36,883 nt of DNA from CALGLS01 sp047626155. GTDB lineage: Bacteria; Bacteroidota; Bacteroidia; Chitinophagales; Saprospiraceae. Numbering within the stretch: the stretch's first letter is position 1; the number at the start of each line of letters is the position of its first letter. The stretch lies in contig JBLHRR010000037.1 in assembly GCA_047626155.1 (NCBI GenBank), forward strand, positions 1 through 36,883. The letters are read 5' to 3'. The position numbers and the translations under genes were made by a program. A model generated the notes under the pieces. It was not told the origin of the DNA. It saw only the letters and a program-made list of their open reading frames with translations, and did no database searches. Positions 21,664-30,329 of this stretch are shown here, piece by piece.

Positions 21664-22464
21664 TTACTTACCCAACTCAATCGCTCTATTTAAGGCAGCT
21701 TCTGCTCCGCTCCGAATATCTTCATCTACTTTATCTGTTGTGAAGGAAGCCAGTGCCGCTTCCGTAGTCCCACCTCTGGAGGCTACTTTTGCAATCCATT
21801 CCGCACAGCTAAAATCTTCTTTGCTATAAATGTCCACGGCTCCTTTAAAGGTCTGCGCCACCATTAGCTCAGATTCAGATGCGGAGAAGCCCATCTTTTG
21901 CGCGGCTTTTATCATTGAATTCATAAAGAAATAAACATAGGCAGGCCCTGAGCCCGAGATGGCGGTGGCTGCATCAATTCTACTTTCTTCTTCTACATAA
22001 ATTGACTTACCGGTGGTATTGATCAGATTCTGTACCATCACCAATTCGATACGGGTTACTTCATCGGACGAAGTGAACACCGTCATCCCCATCCCGATTT
22101 GCGCCGGTAAATTAGGCATGGCTCGGATCACTTTTGTAACGCCAAGGTTTTCACAAATACTAGAAATAGGAATACCCGCCATAATGGTCAGGAAGACCTG
22201 TTGTTCATTGACATGGGGTTTTATACTTTGAAACAAGGCGGAGGTGTCTTGTGGCTTTACCGCAAATATGATCAAATCGGCAGCAGCTAGGCAAGTCGGT
22301 GCATCTTCGCAGACCGTTCCGATATCTTTAGTAGCTAGGATGGCCGCCTTCTCTGGAGACTTTTCCAGAATCATCATGTCTTCCTTTCGGGTAATATGCG
22401 AGCGTAAAAAACTACGTGCATAGGTCAAACCCATATTCCCTCCACCAATTATTAATATTTTCAT
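21664..22464 (-). CDS. proC: Pyrroline-5-carboxylate reductase
   Basis: The 266-residue enzyme makes proline from pyrroline-5-carboxylate with NAD(P)H. The Rossmann motif is IIGGGNMG at the N-terminus. FAVKPQD and the AMPNLPAQIGMGMTVF segment are in the middle. The family signature AISGSGPAYVYFFMNSM leads into the dimerisation region, with SRGGTTEAALASF near the C-terminus. Length, order and key residues are normal. The ATG at 22464 begins MKILIIGGGNMG. It has no operon partner; upstream is a small lipoprotein on the same strand 143 bases away. Confidence 0.96.
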   Translation of the reverse strand: MKILIIGGGNMGLTYARSFLRSHITRKEDMMILEKSPEKAAILATKDIGTVCEDAPTCLAAADLIIFAVKPQDTSALFQSIKPHVNEQQVFLTIMAGIPISSICENLGVTKVIRAMPNLPAQIGMGMTVFTSSDEVTRIELVMVQNLINTTGKSIYVEEESRIDAATAISGSGPAYVYFFMNSMIKAAQKMGFSASESELMVAQTFKGAVDIYSKEDFSCAEWIAKVASRGGTTEAALASFTTDKVDEDIRSGAEAALNRAIELGK

Positions 22465-22607
22465 GTTGCAATCGTATTATAACTTATTGTAAACTTTGGA
22501 AACGTAGTGGGATAAAGATTAGTTGCAACGGGACTCTTGTATATATGGACCTATACTCTGGTATTTCTTTCTAGAATGCCTTCGAGATAGAAGATGACTT
22601 TTCGATT

Positions 22608-22946
22608 TTAGGGAATAAAAAAACCTTCGGCCTCTAAGTCATCGGAGAATTGTTCAGCTGCGGTAACGGTAATAACGCTACCACTAAGACAAACACAGGC
22701 TAAACAAACTTCTGTTATATTGTTGTCAAAGCTAATGCTTATGTTCTCTAAATTTATTTGATATTCTGTTTCGAAATAAGTTTTAATAGAAGCAATGACC
22801 TCCTCATCTGTACTTCCTCCATTAGTGGACCATGGATCGGCACATTGGGTTTGGTTGTATTGGAGGCTTACCTCTTCTTCCGATTTGGAGCAGTGCATCA
22901 TGCTCAATGCTAAGACAAGTATGCCGATTAATTTAATTAGTTTCAT
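22608..22946 (-). CDS. Small lipoprotein, function unknown
   Basis: The 112-residue protein has a lipoprotein signal (MKLIKLIGILVLALSMMHC; lipidated Cys at 19). The mature part is acidic with four cysteines, including CLACVC, which suggests disulphides or a metal site. STDEEVIASIKTYFETEYQI looks helical. I do not recognise the family. Two full repeat B copies lie in the spacer upstream. Confidence 0.75.
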   Translation of the reverse strand: MKLIKLIGILVLALSMMHCSKSEEEVSLQYNQTQCADPWSTNGGSTDEEVIASIKTYFETEYQINLENISISFDNNITEVCLACVCLSGSVITVTAAEQFSDDLEAEGFFIP

Positions 22947-22987
22947 AATTAGTTTTTTTGATTAAAAGATTTGTGACTTTCTGTTTA

Positions 22988-23109
22988 GTGACAACGAAAA
23001 ATTAAATCCCGATTTGGAAACGATTATGTAAATCAAAACGATCAAAGGGAGAGTGATTTATATAATCGTTTCCACGAAAGAAATCGGGAAATTATTTTTT
23101 GTGTAATAT
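22988..23109 (+). repeat. Repeat family B, full copy 2
   Basis: It begins gtgacaacgaaaaattaaat and ends ttattttttgtgtaatattt. The left arm cccgatttggaaacgattat faces ataatcgtttcc and aaatcggga, giving a long hairpin around gtaaatcaaaacg…gtgatttat. Confidence 0.88.
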
Positions 23110-23403
23110 TTAGATAACGGGAGGGGAAAGGAAACCGTTGGTCTTAGAGAAACAGAAAGATTAGTTTTTCAATAAGGAACTGTTCGAAACTTATCATTAT
23201 TTTTGACCAATTACTTAAAGTATTATATTCGTTCTTTGAACGAGGGTAGGGTATGAACGTTCTATATATTGGAACGATACCTTTTTTGTGGTGCCGCATC
23301 TACGGAGCTCTAATTACCGTTTTTATATAGTGCTACAAAGATATCGCTCCTAAGGAGCTGTTTGTAGAAAGTTCAGATTTCTTTAGTATTGATTTACTGA
23401 TAA

Positions 23404-23523
23404 GTGACAACGAAAAATTAAATCCCGATTTGGGAACGATTATGTAAATCAAAACGACGAAAGGAAGAGTGATTTATATAATCGTTCCCACGAAAGAAAT
23501 CGGGAAATTATTTTTAGTGTAAT
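23404..23523 (+). repeat. Repeat family B, full copy 3
   Basis: It is nearly identical to copy 2. The arm change tgggaacgattat is matched by ataatcgttccca on the other side, so both arms changed together, consistent with selection on pairing or with gene conversion between arms. Confidence 0.88.
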
Positions 23524-23544
23524 GCTAAGGAATGAAAGTGGGAA

Positions 23545-23574
23545 GTTAACAGTTAACGTTAACAGTTTAAGTTA
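23545..23574. repeat. Motif E before dinB
   Basis: The sequence gttaacagttaacgttaac followed by agtttaagtta is palindromic in its left part and ends 6 bases before the dinB ATG. A relative overlaps the lpdA stop codon at 12976-13004. Confidence 0.55.
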
Positions 23575-23580
23575 AAAAAG

Positions 23581-24657
23581 ATGCAACGCAAAATCATTCA
23601 CATAGATATGGACGCCTTTTTTGCTTCGGTGGAGCAAAGGGACAATCCGGACTTGCAGGGGAAACCCGTTGCGGTGGGTGGGAGTAGTAACCGTGGTGTG
23701 GTAGCAGCTGCGAGTTACGAAGCTCGTAAGTACGGTGTTCATTCTGCGATGCCTAGTATAACGGCGGCGCGTCTTTGTCCGAATTTGATTTTTGTAAAGC
23801 ATCGATTTGATGTGTATAAGGAAGTCTCTAACCAGATACATGCGATTTTTGAGGAGTATACAGATTTGATAGAGCCGCTTTCTTTGGATGAAGCTTTTTT
23901 GGATGTGACGGAGAATAAAAAGAACCTCAATTCGGGAACCTTAATAGCGGAAGAAATTAGAAAGCGCATTTTTGAGGAAACGCGATTGACTGCTTCTGCA
24001 GGTGTTTCTTTCAATAAGTTTCTGGCAAAGACGGCCTCTGACATTAATAAGCCGGATGGCATCAAAGTCATTACGCCAGCGGAAGCAATTCCTTTTTTGG
24101 AACAACTGCCTGTTGAAAAATTCTTTGGTGTTGGAAAAGTAACGGCAAAGCGGATGCATCGGATGGGCATCAAAACAGGGGCGGACCTTAAAGCACTGAG
24201 TGAATTGGAAATCGCCCAACGGTTTGGGAAATCTGGCCGTTACTATTTCAAGATCGTTCGGGCAGAAGATGATCGTCGAGTGAATCCTAACCGGATACGT
24301 AAATCCATCGGAGCAGAAAGAACCTTTTCAGAGGATATAACAGAGGCCAAAGAGATGGAGGAGAAAATTATCTATATTGCAGATATCGTTTTCCAGTACA
24401 TGAAGAAAAGAGATAACTTTGGTAGAACCATTTCATTGAAATTAAAGACGCCAGAGTTCCAGACTTTTTCTAGATCTAAGACCTTTAGTAGTGAGGTGAA
24501 AAACTGGGATCAATTTAAAAACATCGTTAAAGAAATCCTTGAGGATAATGTTGCGGCCTTTCCTGCGGTTAGATTGTTAGGTGTTTCTGTAAGTAATTTG
24601 CAAAAAGAGCAGGGGGAAGGGTATCAGTTGTCTTTGGAATTTGAGGAGGAGGAGTGA
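23581..24657 (+). CDS. dinB: DNA polymerase IV (Y family)
   Basis: The 358-residue translesion polymerase has catalytic acids in HIDMDAFF (D9) and LSLDEAFLDVT (D103, E104). The finger YEARKYGV segment is at about 46-53, and the helix-hairpin-helix FGVGKVTAKRMHRMGIKTGA region lies in the thumb. The little-finger domain follows (SIGAERTFSEDI onward). The extreme C-terminus QLSLEF (349-354) fits a β-clamp-binding motif, then four acidic residues. Length is normal. No LexA box was recognised in the upstream spacer, which holds repeat B copies and motif E instead; how it is regulated is not clear. Confidence 0.96.
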   Translation: MQRKIIHIDMDAFFASVEQRDNPDLQGKPVAVGGSSNRGVVAAASYEARKYGVHSAMPSITAARLCPNLIFVKHRFDVYKEVSNQIHAIFEEYTDLIEPLSLDEAFLDVTENKKNLNSGTLIAEEIRKRIFEETRLTASAGVSFNKFLAKTASDINKPDGIKVITPAEAIPFLEQLPVEKFFGVGKVTAKRMHRMGIKTGADLKALSELEIAQRFGKSGRYYFKIVRAEDDRRVNPNRIRKSIGAERTFSEDITEAKEMEEKIIYIADIVFQYMKKRDNFGRTISLKLKTPEFQTFSRSKTFSSEVKNWDQFKNIVKEILEDNVAAFPAVRLLGVSVSNLQKEQGEGYQLSLEFEEEE

Positions 24658-24888
<231 letters not shown>

Positions 24889-25659
24889 ATGAAAATAAAA
24901 ATAACAATACTCTTTATTCTTATCCTTGGCACTTTTCAATCCTTAATGGCGCAGGATAGAATTTACTTAGCGGACAAGACGGTTGTTGATGTACGGATAG
25001 AAAAGGTGGAAGAGAATGTGATTGTTTATTATGAGATGAAGGATGAGGTAGAGGTGAAAAAGGAATCCTATGCAGATCCGGCTTTGTATGAGGGGCAAGG
25101 CAAAAGAAGTTTGAAAATTCACCTGTTGGCTCCTTTGTTAGGGCATACGTCTATTTCATATGAGCAAAACCTGAAGCCAGGAAGATCATTGGAATATACC
25201 CTTGGGATTATTGGATTGGGGAATAGTTTCCGTCAGGGAAGTATAATCAATTCAGAAGGACTTAATGAAGACGTGTATGAGGATCAAGCAGGGGCTTATC
25301 TGGCCGTAGGGTATCGAAAATATTCCGAACCGATGTTGCGGTCAGGCGGAAAACGGTACAAACACCTGTTGCAAGGTTGGTATTTTATGCCTAAAGTAAT
25401 TGTTGGCTATTATAAGAAAAATGAAAATGTTAATCGCTTTAGCGGCAATCCTAGGGAACGCACAAAGAATACTTTTGCTAATCTAATGGTCTATGGAGGC
25501 AAGCAAATCGTATTCTCTGAAAGTATTTTGTTAGACTGGCAAATAGGGGCAGGCGTTGGTTTTGATTCTGATTCTGAAGAAAGTAGCAACCATTATACTG
25601 TTTTTATGGTTAACCCTTTAGCAATAGGTGGTGGCGTTAGAATAGGTTTTGTTTTCTAG
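24889..25659 (+). CDS. Secreted barrel-like envelope protein, function unknown
   Basis: The 256-residue protein has a signal peptide (MKIKITILFILILGTFQSLM, cleavage near AQ). An N-terminal segment resembles domains that read a property and value (DRIYLADKTVVDVRIEKVEE). About residues 75-256 alternate hydrophobic strands such as LKIHLLAPLLGHTSISYEQ, YLAVGYRKYSEP and YFMPKVIVGYYKK, ending AIGGGVRIGFVF. The terminal aromatic residue fits an outer-membrane β-barrel. Similar proteins of unknown role are common in Bacteroidota. It has no operon partner on its 5' side; the HAD gene follows after 47 bases and could be co-transcribed. Confidence 0.8.
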   Translation: MKIKITILFILILGTFQSLMAQDRIYLADKTVVDVRIEKVEENVIVYYEMKDEVEVKKESYADPALYEGQGKRSLKIHLLAPLLGHTSISYEQNLKPGRSLEYTLGIIGLGNSFRQGSIINSEGLNEDVYEDQAGAYLAVGYRKYSEPMLRSGGKRYKHLLQGWYFMPKVIVGYYKKNENVNRFSGNPRERTKNTFANLMVYGGKQIVFSESILLDWQIGAGVGFDSDSEESSNHYTVFMVNPLAIGGGVRIGFVF

Positions 25660-25706
25660 TCGCACTCTTCCGCTCAATTTCTCACGGCTCACAACTTCTA
25701 AGATAC

Positions 25707-26417
25707 TTGAAACACGAACAAAAAACGCTGGTCCTCTTTGATATAGACGGCACCTTATTATATTCAAATGGCAAAGACAGTAGTAGCTTTACGCAAAGTT
25801 ATGAGGACTGCTATAACGTTCACTTTCCTGAGATAGATTTCAGCAACTATCCCCATGTCAGCGACCACACCATTTTTAGAACCATTATCCAACAAGATTT
25901 TGGAAGAGTACCTACCCAAGAAGAAATCGATGCTTTTCAGGATCACTATGTCAATATGATTATAGAGAAAAGGAAAATCGCACCGCATCATTATATGGAG
26001 GTACCCGGTGCTAAAAAGGCGATGGATGACTTACTAGAGGATCCCAATTATGTGGTAGGCATCGCCACTGGAGGGTGGAGGAGGCCAGCAACCATAAAGT
26101 TGGAACATCTCGGTTTCGATACCACTTCGCTTTTCGATAGCTACGCAGACAATCGGGAAACCCGCGAAGAAATTCTGCAAGATGCCATCAATCAAGCCAC
26201 AGCGGTACATGGAGAGCAGATCCAAAGAATGGTCTATATCGGAGATGCGCATTGGGATGTAAGGACCACAAAGAACATGGGACTCAACTTTATCGGCATC
26301 CGATTGAAAGGAGACCTGGGAACTTTGACGAAACTTGGGGCGGATTATGTGCTCCATAACTTCAGTAATCAATCTGATTTTCAGTCGTTTATACATAGCT
26401 CTGTTCCGCCTAGGTAA
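25707..26417 (+). CDS. HAD-superfamily phosphatase (PGP-like)
   Basis: The 236-residue protein has HAD motif I, LFDIDGTLL, with nucleophile D12 and acid D14. Motif II is in GIATGGW (T), a basic residue of motif III in the REEILQDAI region (exact lysine uncertain), and motif IV is YIGDAHWD. The cap domain of about 80 residues lies between motifs I and II, as in phosphoglycolate phosphatase-like subfamily I enzymes. The substrate is unknown. The only start codon fitting the frame at the conserved N-terminus is TTG at 25707; no ATG lies just upstream. It lies 47 bases after the barrel-like gene and could share its transcript. Confidence 0.87.
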   Translation: MKHEQKTLVLFDIDGTLLYSNGKDSSSFTQSYEDCYNVHFPEIDFSNYPHVSDHTIFRTIIQQDFGRVPTQEEIDAFQDHYVNMIIEKRKIAPHHYMEVPGAKKAMDDLLEDPNYVVGIATGGWRRPATIKLEHLGFDTTSLFDSYADNRETREEILQDAINQATAVHGEQIQRMVYIGDAHWDVRTTKNMGLNFIGIRLKGDLGTLTKLGADYVLHNFSNQSDFQSFIHSSVPPR

Positions 26418-26489
26418 AGCGATTTTGGGCTGTTGAAAAAAAAAGATTAAAAAAAAATAGAAAACGTTTCTTTAGAAGAATTATAGTTC

Positions 26490-26497
26490 TATATTTG
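26490..26497 (+). promoter_or_regulatory. -7 box of the tRNA-Lys gene
   Basis: The sequence tatatttg matches TAnnTTTG. It lies 57 bases before the tRNA, giving a short 5' leader. The -33 box is weak. Confidence 0.5.
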
Positions 26498-26554
26498 CAC
26501 CGCTTTAGGAGGTATTGGTTGTAAAAAGCTAAAAAAATAACTCCTAAAATTGTT

Positions 26555-26627
26555 GATCCGGTAGCTCAGTTGGTAGAGCATTTGACTTTTAATCAAAGGG
26601 TCCCGGGTTCGAGCCCCGGCCGGATCA
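26555..26627 (+). tRNA. tRNA-Lys(UUU)
   Basis: A 73-base cloverleaf: acceptor gatccgg pairs with ccggatc (26620-26626), with discriminator A at 26627. The D arm is gctcagttggtagagc. The anticodon stem tttga/tcaaa encloses the loop cttttaa with anticodon ttt at 26588-26590. The T arm is ccggg-ttcgagc-cccgg. The 3' CCA is not encoded (actc follows), as is usual in many bacteria. It is a lone tRNA gene. Confidence 0.97.
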
Positions 26628-26637
26628 CTCTCATTGT

Positions 26638-26672
26638 GCGTAACTTGTTTGTAATGAATGGGTTACGCGCTC
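26638..26672 (+). terminator. Hairpin after tRNA-Lys
   Basis: The arms gcgtaac and gttacgc close a 15-base loop, followed by gctcttatttt. It is a plausible but modest terminator. Confidence 0.5.
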
Positions 26673-27091
26673 TTATTTTAGGCAGGGTAAATATGGGGTA
26701 AACATTAACATTCTTTTTTAATTTTCCCCGTATTTTTTTTGTTTGCCGAAGCAGAAATTTTGCCTATTTCTATTTTTCCCATCTTTTTCATTTTGTTAAC
26801 TTCCGTGCTAAAAAATAGCCAAGACTCTTCACAATCAAAAACTCCATATTTAGGTCAATTTCTGTATCTGAATAATCCTTCTTTTCACAAACCAATCTTG
26901 GTTACAGTTTGAGATGCTATCTCAAAATAATTCCTTAACTTTGAAGGAATTAGGTGCCCATTCTGGGCACACACAATATGTACCATATTATGCATCTGCC
27001 TTCGGCAAGTACGTCAGGTTACACTTGCCGTTAGCCTCAATAAATCACTCCTAAAATAGTTATGTCTATTGTAAGCTTTAATTATACTAAA

Positions 27092-28714
27092 ATGAAAATA
27101 AACTTCACGAAAAAATTTTTATTGCTGATGTTGTTCACATCCACTTACGGTGCCCTAAATGCACAAGTATGGAATAAATCTTTCACCGCAGGGGGCTATG
27201 ACTCGAATAATGAATTATTAGGAGGGTCGGAAGTTTTGCAGCTAACTGGACATAAGAATATGTTATTCGCATCTGTTGGTTACTGGGAAGATGCTAACAA
27301 TATTTGGTACGGGGGATCAAACAATAACATTGGCTGGGGCCAAATTAATCGCTTGGATAATCCTTTAGCAAATTGGCAGGAAGACTTTTTTCTTGGTTCA
27401 AGTTATCTTCGTCCTGAAATTCTTAAACAAATCATTTTTACAAAAGATCAATCTGGTAATTCACTCTCCTCTCCAGATACCGTTTTGATCTGCGCAGCTT
27501 ACTCACTAAACTTTATAACTAGCTCAGTTACGGTGAAGAGTTTTGTACGAAATGATGTGAATGGTTCTTGGGGAGAAAGTCAAATTGTGCAAGGAAGTTT
27601 CCCCGGTGGCTCGAACTATTCCATAAGAGATATTGAAATGCATGTCGACCAGCAAACTGGTTTAGAATATGTATTTGCTACTGTTGGAACCCAAGGGATT
27701 TATAAAGGGAAATACAATTCGGCAAATCCTGGGAAAATCGATTGGATTTCGACAGCAGAATTTGGCCCATTAAGTATTAGACCTTTAGGAATTGAAGTCG
27801 CAAATGGTGCGCTCCATTTTTCATCTGGAAGTAAACTCTATAGACGTATTGACGGAATTTCACCAAGCTATGTCGTAGACCATGACTTTAGTGATCTTGG
27901 CGCTACAATCAATGCTGCTGTAGGTGGAATTAGAGGTTTAACAACAATCGATAACCCCAGTGGGATTGATGATGCCTTCCTGCTGATGTGGTGCCCGGAT
28001 GGTCAGTCTCAAGGAGTCATTTATCGACTCGAACCTGATGGTGTTGGAGGGTTTAATCGTATTTATGAAACTAAGTTATCCTTATTGATAGGGGATTTTT
28101 TACCAGGGGCAAGTGCAAATTATGTACTTGGAGCATACAATGAGTTTTACAAATATATTGACCCTATAAGTTCTGATACTTTTCATTTGGTAGGGTTTGA
28201 AGCAAATATATCTGGAGGTGGGCACCCAACATGGAACGGTTATTATAAAGGTGGTTTGTTTGCTAAACGAAATCCTAATGGTCTGTATTCGATAGAAGAA
28301 ATAAATGGAACTATCGGTACAAATGATGCTCCTTTAGTTGCCAACAGGTGCTATGTGTCATCTCCATTTTCAAATGAAGATGCACTTTACTTTGGTGGTT
28401 TTGATCCAAACAGTAATACATCAACAAACTTGGCTTGGGTATATAAGAAAGGCGATCAATTAAATTCTGTAGATGAGTTTATTGAAAATGAAAACAGCTT
28501 TGTCATTTATCCAAACCCAGCTAGCAATCAACTTTTTATTGAAAGTAAAATCCAACTAAAGCAAGAGTTTAGTATCATTAATATTTTAGGAGAAAAAATA
28601 GTATCTGGTACGTTAAATGGACAAATTGAAGCTCTTGATATTTCATCACTACCTCCAAACATTTACATTATTAGGATAGGTGAAGAGTCAGTTAAATTTG
28701 TCAAAACAGAATAA
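27092..28714 (+). CDS. Secreted protein with type IX secretion C-terminal tail
   Basis: The frame is open from an ATG at 27062. The ATG at 27092 is chosen because it starts a clean signal peptide (MKINFTKKFLLLMLFTSTYG, cleavage near ALNAQ), giving 540 residues. About residues 25-450 form an unrecognised β-rich body, possibly a propeller (repeated GGSNN, YVFATVGTQGIYKGKY and LHFSSGSKLYRRIDG units). The last ~70 residues are a type A sorting domain: FVIYPNPASNQLFIES, FSIINILGEKIVSG and IYIIRIGEESVKF. Such tails direct export by the type IX system. A perfect-stem terminator follows at 28725. The ligand or substrate is unknown. Confidence 0.85.
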   Translation: MKINFTKKFLLLMLFTSTYGALNAQVWNKSFTAGGYDSNNELLGGSEVLQLTGHKNMLFASVGYWEDANNIWYGGSNNNIGWGQINRLDNPLANWQEDFFLGSSYLRPEILKQIIFTKDQSGNSLSSPDTVLICAAYSLNFITSSVTVKSFVRNDVNGSWGESQIVQGSFPGGSNYSIRDIEMHVDQQTGLEYVFATVGTQGIYKGKYNSANPGKIDWISTAEFGPLSIRPLGIEVANGALHFSSGSKLYRRIDGISPSYVVDHDFSDLGATINAAVGGIRGLTTIDNPSGIDDAFLLMWCPDGQSQGVIYRLEPDGVGGFNRIYETKLSLLIGDFLPGASANYVLGAYNEFYKYIDPISSDTFHLVGFEANISGGGHPTWNGYYKGGLFAKRNPNGLYSIEEINGTIGTNDAPLVANRCYVSSPFSNEDALYFGGFDPNSNTSTNLAWVYKKGDQLNSVDEFIENENSFVIYPNPASNQLFIESKIQLKQEFSIINILGEKIVSGTLNGQIEALDISSLPPNIYIIRIGEESVKFVKTE

Positions 28715-28724
28715 TGTGCATAAT

Positions 28725-28766
28725 AAAACCTAAACTGCATTGAAACGCAGTGTAGTTTAGGTTTTC
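28725..28766 (+). terminator. Intrinsic terminator of the type IX cargo gene
   Basis: The stem aaaacctaaactgc pairs with gca-gt-gtagtttaggtttt around a short loop, 10 bases after the stop codon, ending in a T-run. Confidence 0.85.
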
Positions 28767-28824
28767 TCAGCAAACAAAAAAAATATAAAACCAGTTTATA
28801 AGTTCATAAATTTAAATTTACTTG

Positions 28825-28968
28825 GTAACTGTTCACTGGGGTATAGTTTAGTTGTGGACGGAAGTCCGAAGTTTTCTACTAATGGAAACCTTGACTTTGA
28901 CAGTCCTTAGTCTGTAGATTTTACGTTCGATGGAAAATCGATCTTCGGACTTCCGTCTGAATAGTTAC
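28825..28968. repeat. Dispersed repeat family A, copy 2 (best preserved)
   Basis: It is 144 bases long with outer terminal inverted repeats gtaactgttc / gaatagttac (9 of 10). Inner perfect 15-base inverted repeats gacggaagtccgaag (28857-28871) and cttcggacttccgtc (28943-28957) flank the family core. It lies between a terminator and the next gene start, 29 bases from the ATG. There is no coding capacity. Confidence 0.88.
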
Positions 28969-28997
28969 TTTACTTGTATTTAATTAAAAAATAGAAA

Positions 28998-30329
28998 ATG
29001 AAACCGATAACGATCACCCTTATACTAATGGTATTTGTAGCACAATTACCTGCACAAGAAATTGACACTTCTTTTTTCCCTTCATATACCCCATATTCTA
29101 CTGACCCAATAATTGAATGGAATGACTTTATTGTGGGTTCATGGGCTGATCCAACTGTTTTAAAAGTAGATGATGAATACATTATGTATACATCAGCAAT
29201 GCATGGTGGAATTGCCACTCCCCAGCCCATCAGCATTTATCGGTTTACCTCTTCAGATGGTTATTCATGGGAGATGGCTCCGACTACACCAGTTTTTGAA
29301 CCAGTTGATGGGACATTTTTCGAGGGAGGTATAGAAACCCCTAATGTTGTTTTTTTCGATGGAGCATATCATATGTATAATACTGTTTACCTTCAAAATA
29401 TTCCTGCTCTTTTTAAAGTATCCCATGCAACGTCACCAGATGGTATCAACTGGACGATGGATAATACTCCAGTACTAGTTCCTGATTCAGCAGTTAATTG
29501 GATGAGTGAAATAGTTGCTGAACCTGGGGCTTTAGTTAAAAATGATACCTTATATTTATTCTATACTGCGATTTCAAATATTGGAGATGTAAGTATTGGA
29601 CTTGTTCGAAGTTTAGATGGCAGTTCCTTTTTTGATACGACACAGGTAGTTACTATTCCTAGAGATATTTACCCTGTTAGTGAAGGGTATTTAGGGCTGA
29701 GTACTCCTGATGCTACTCTAGTGGGAGATACAATTTACCTTTTTACCGATCTTGTGCGTACAGACACATTTACATTCTGGAATCAAGTTGGCTTACATCA
29801 ATTCAAGTCGTATGGTGACATTAATAAATGGTACTATGACACAACCGCTGTACACCTGAGCAATGACTTTACGTGGACAGACGGCAATTATTTATCTCAG
29901 CTATTAGGTGTAACTCCATTAATGGATGGCAATAGACTTAGAATATGGTATTGGGGTTATGACTTGGCAGAAATTGGCCCAGTAGATACTACGTATCATG
30001 TACACTTGGTAGGGTCGGATCTTCATCCCGATTTAGGTCACTGGGGAATAGGAACTTCTGAATATCTCTTTAGTAATACAACCAATATAATCGAACAGGA
30101 TGAAGTTGATCCAAATATTACGATCAAATACCATCTAGGTAAAGGGACTGTTAAGATAGATAATTCCATACCATCGATAATCAATATCTATTCAATTAGC
30201 GGACAATTACTCTATCGAAATACATTTACAAATACAATAAACTTCAATATTAATTATGATGGGATTATTTTGATAAATGTTACTAACAATAACACAGTAT
30301 TCACAAAAAAATACATTTCATTTAATTAA
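28998..30329 (+). CDS. Secreted five-bladed-propeller glycosidase-like protein
   Basis: The 443-residue protein has a signal peptide (MKPITITLILMVFVAQLPAQ). About residues 40-350 resemble the five-bladed β-propeller of GH43/GH32-type glycosidases: SWADPTVLKVDDEYIMYTS (candidate nucleophile or base D51), GIETPNVVFFDGAYHMYNT (E113) and VAEPGALVKNDTLYLFYTA (E175). It also has repeated blade motifs such as ATSPDGINW and RSLDGSSFF. Which acids are catalytic cannot be settled here. The last ~65 residues (VKIDNSIPSIINIYSISGQL, then IILINVTNNNTVFTKKYI) form a plausible but diverged type IX tail. It sits between repeat A copy 2 and a decayed gene. Confidence 0.78.
   Translation: MKPITITLILMVFVAQLPAQEIDTSFFPSYTPYSTDPIIEWNDFIVGSWADPTVLKVDDEYIMYTSAMHGGIATPQPISIYRFTSSDGYSWEMAPTTPVFEPVDGTFFEGGIETPNVVFFDGAYHMYNTVYLQNIPALFKVSHATSPDGINWTMDNTPVLVPDSAVNWMSEIVAEPGALVKNDTLYLFYTAISNIGDVSIGLVRSLDGSSFFDTTQVVTIPRDIYPVSEGYLGLSTPDATLVGDTIYLFTDLVRTDTFTFWNQVGLHQFKSYGDINKWYYDTTAVHLSNDFTWTDGNYLSQLLGVTPLMDGNRLRIWYWGYDLAEIGPVDTTYHVHLVGSDLHPDLGHWGIGTSEYLFSNTTNIIEQDEVDPNITIKYHLGKGTVKIDNSIPSIINIYSISGQLLYRNTFTNTINFNINYDGIILINVTNNNTVFTKKYISFN

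Larger units (their letters stand above)
22947..23580. other. Spacer with two direct repeat B copies
   Basis: No gene is seen in these 634 bases. Two full repeat B copies in the same orientation (22988-23109 and 23404-23523) flank an AT-rich stretch. That stretch has a small hairpin (gaacgttctatatattggaacg, about 23253-23274, imperfect) and a gctcctaaggagc palindrome (about 23348-23360). Motif E (23545-23574) abuts dinB. Confidence 0.65.
26418..27091. other. Spacer with tRNA-Lys and no further gene
   Basis: Apart from tRNA-Lys (26555-26627) and its signals, no gene is seen. After the tRNA come an AT-rich stretch (about 26670-26840) and a short repeat of actcctaaaat at 26540-26550 and 27046-27056. 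Upstream of the next gene is a ttccttaactttgaaggaa palindrome near 26931, which contains a TAnnTTTG-like taactttg. No integrase or att duplication was recognised. Confidence 0.6.

Noticed and set aside
22988..23523. Two direct repeats spaced by 295 bases, considered as a CRISPR array
   Set aside because: Repeat length (~122) and spacing are far outside CRISPR ranges, the copies also occur singly and inverted elsewhere, and no cas gene is present.
26540..27056. actcctaaaat repeat on both sides of tRNA-Lys, considered as att sites of an integrated element
   Set aside because: The match is only 11-13 bases, the first copy lies upstream of the tRNA rather than at its 3' end, and there is no integrase.
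26950..27060. gttagcc…-type ends near 27030, considered as an integron attC site
   Set aside because: The gttagcc box does not fit the GTTRRRY core, no matching RYYYAAC partner was found, and there is no integrase gene.
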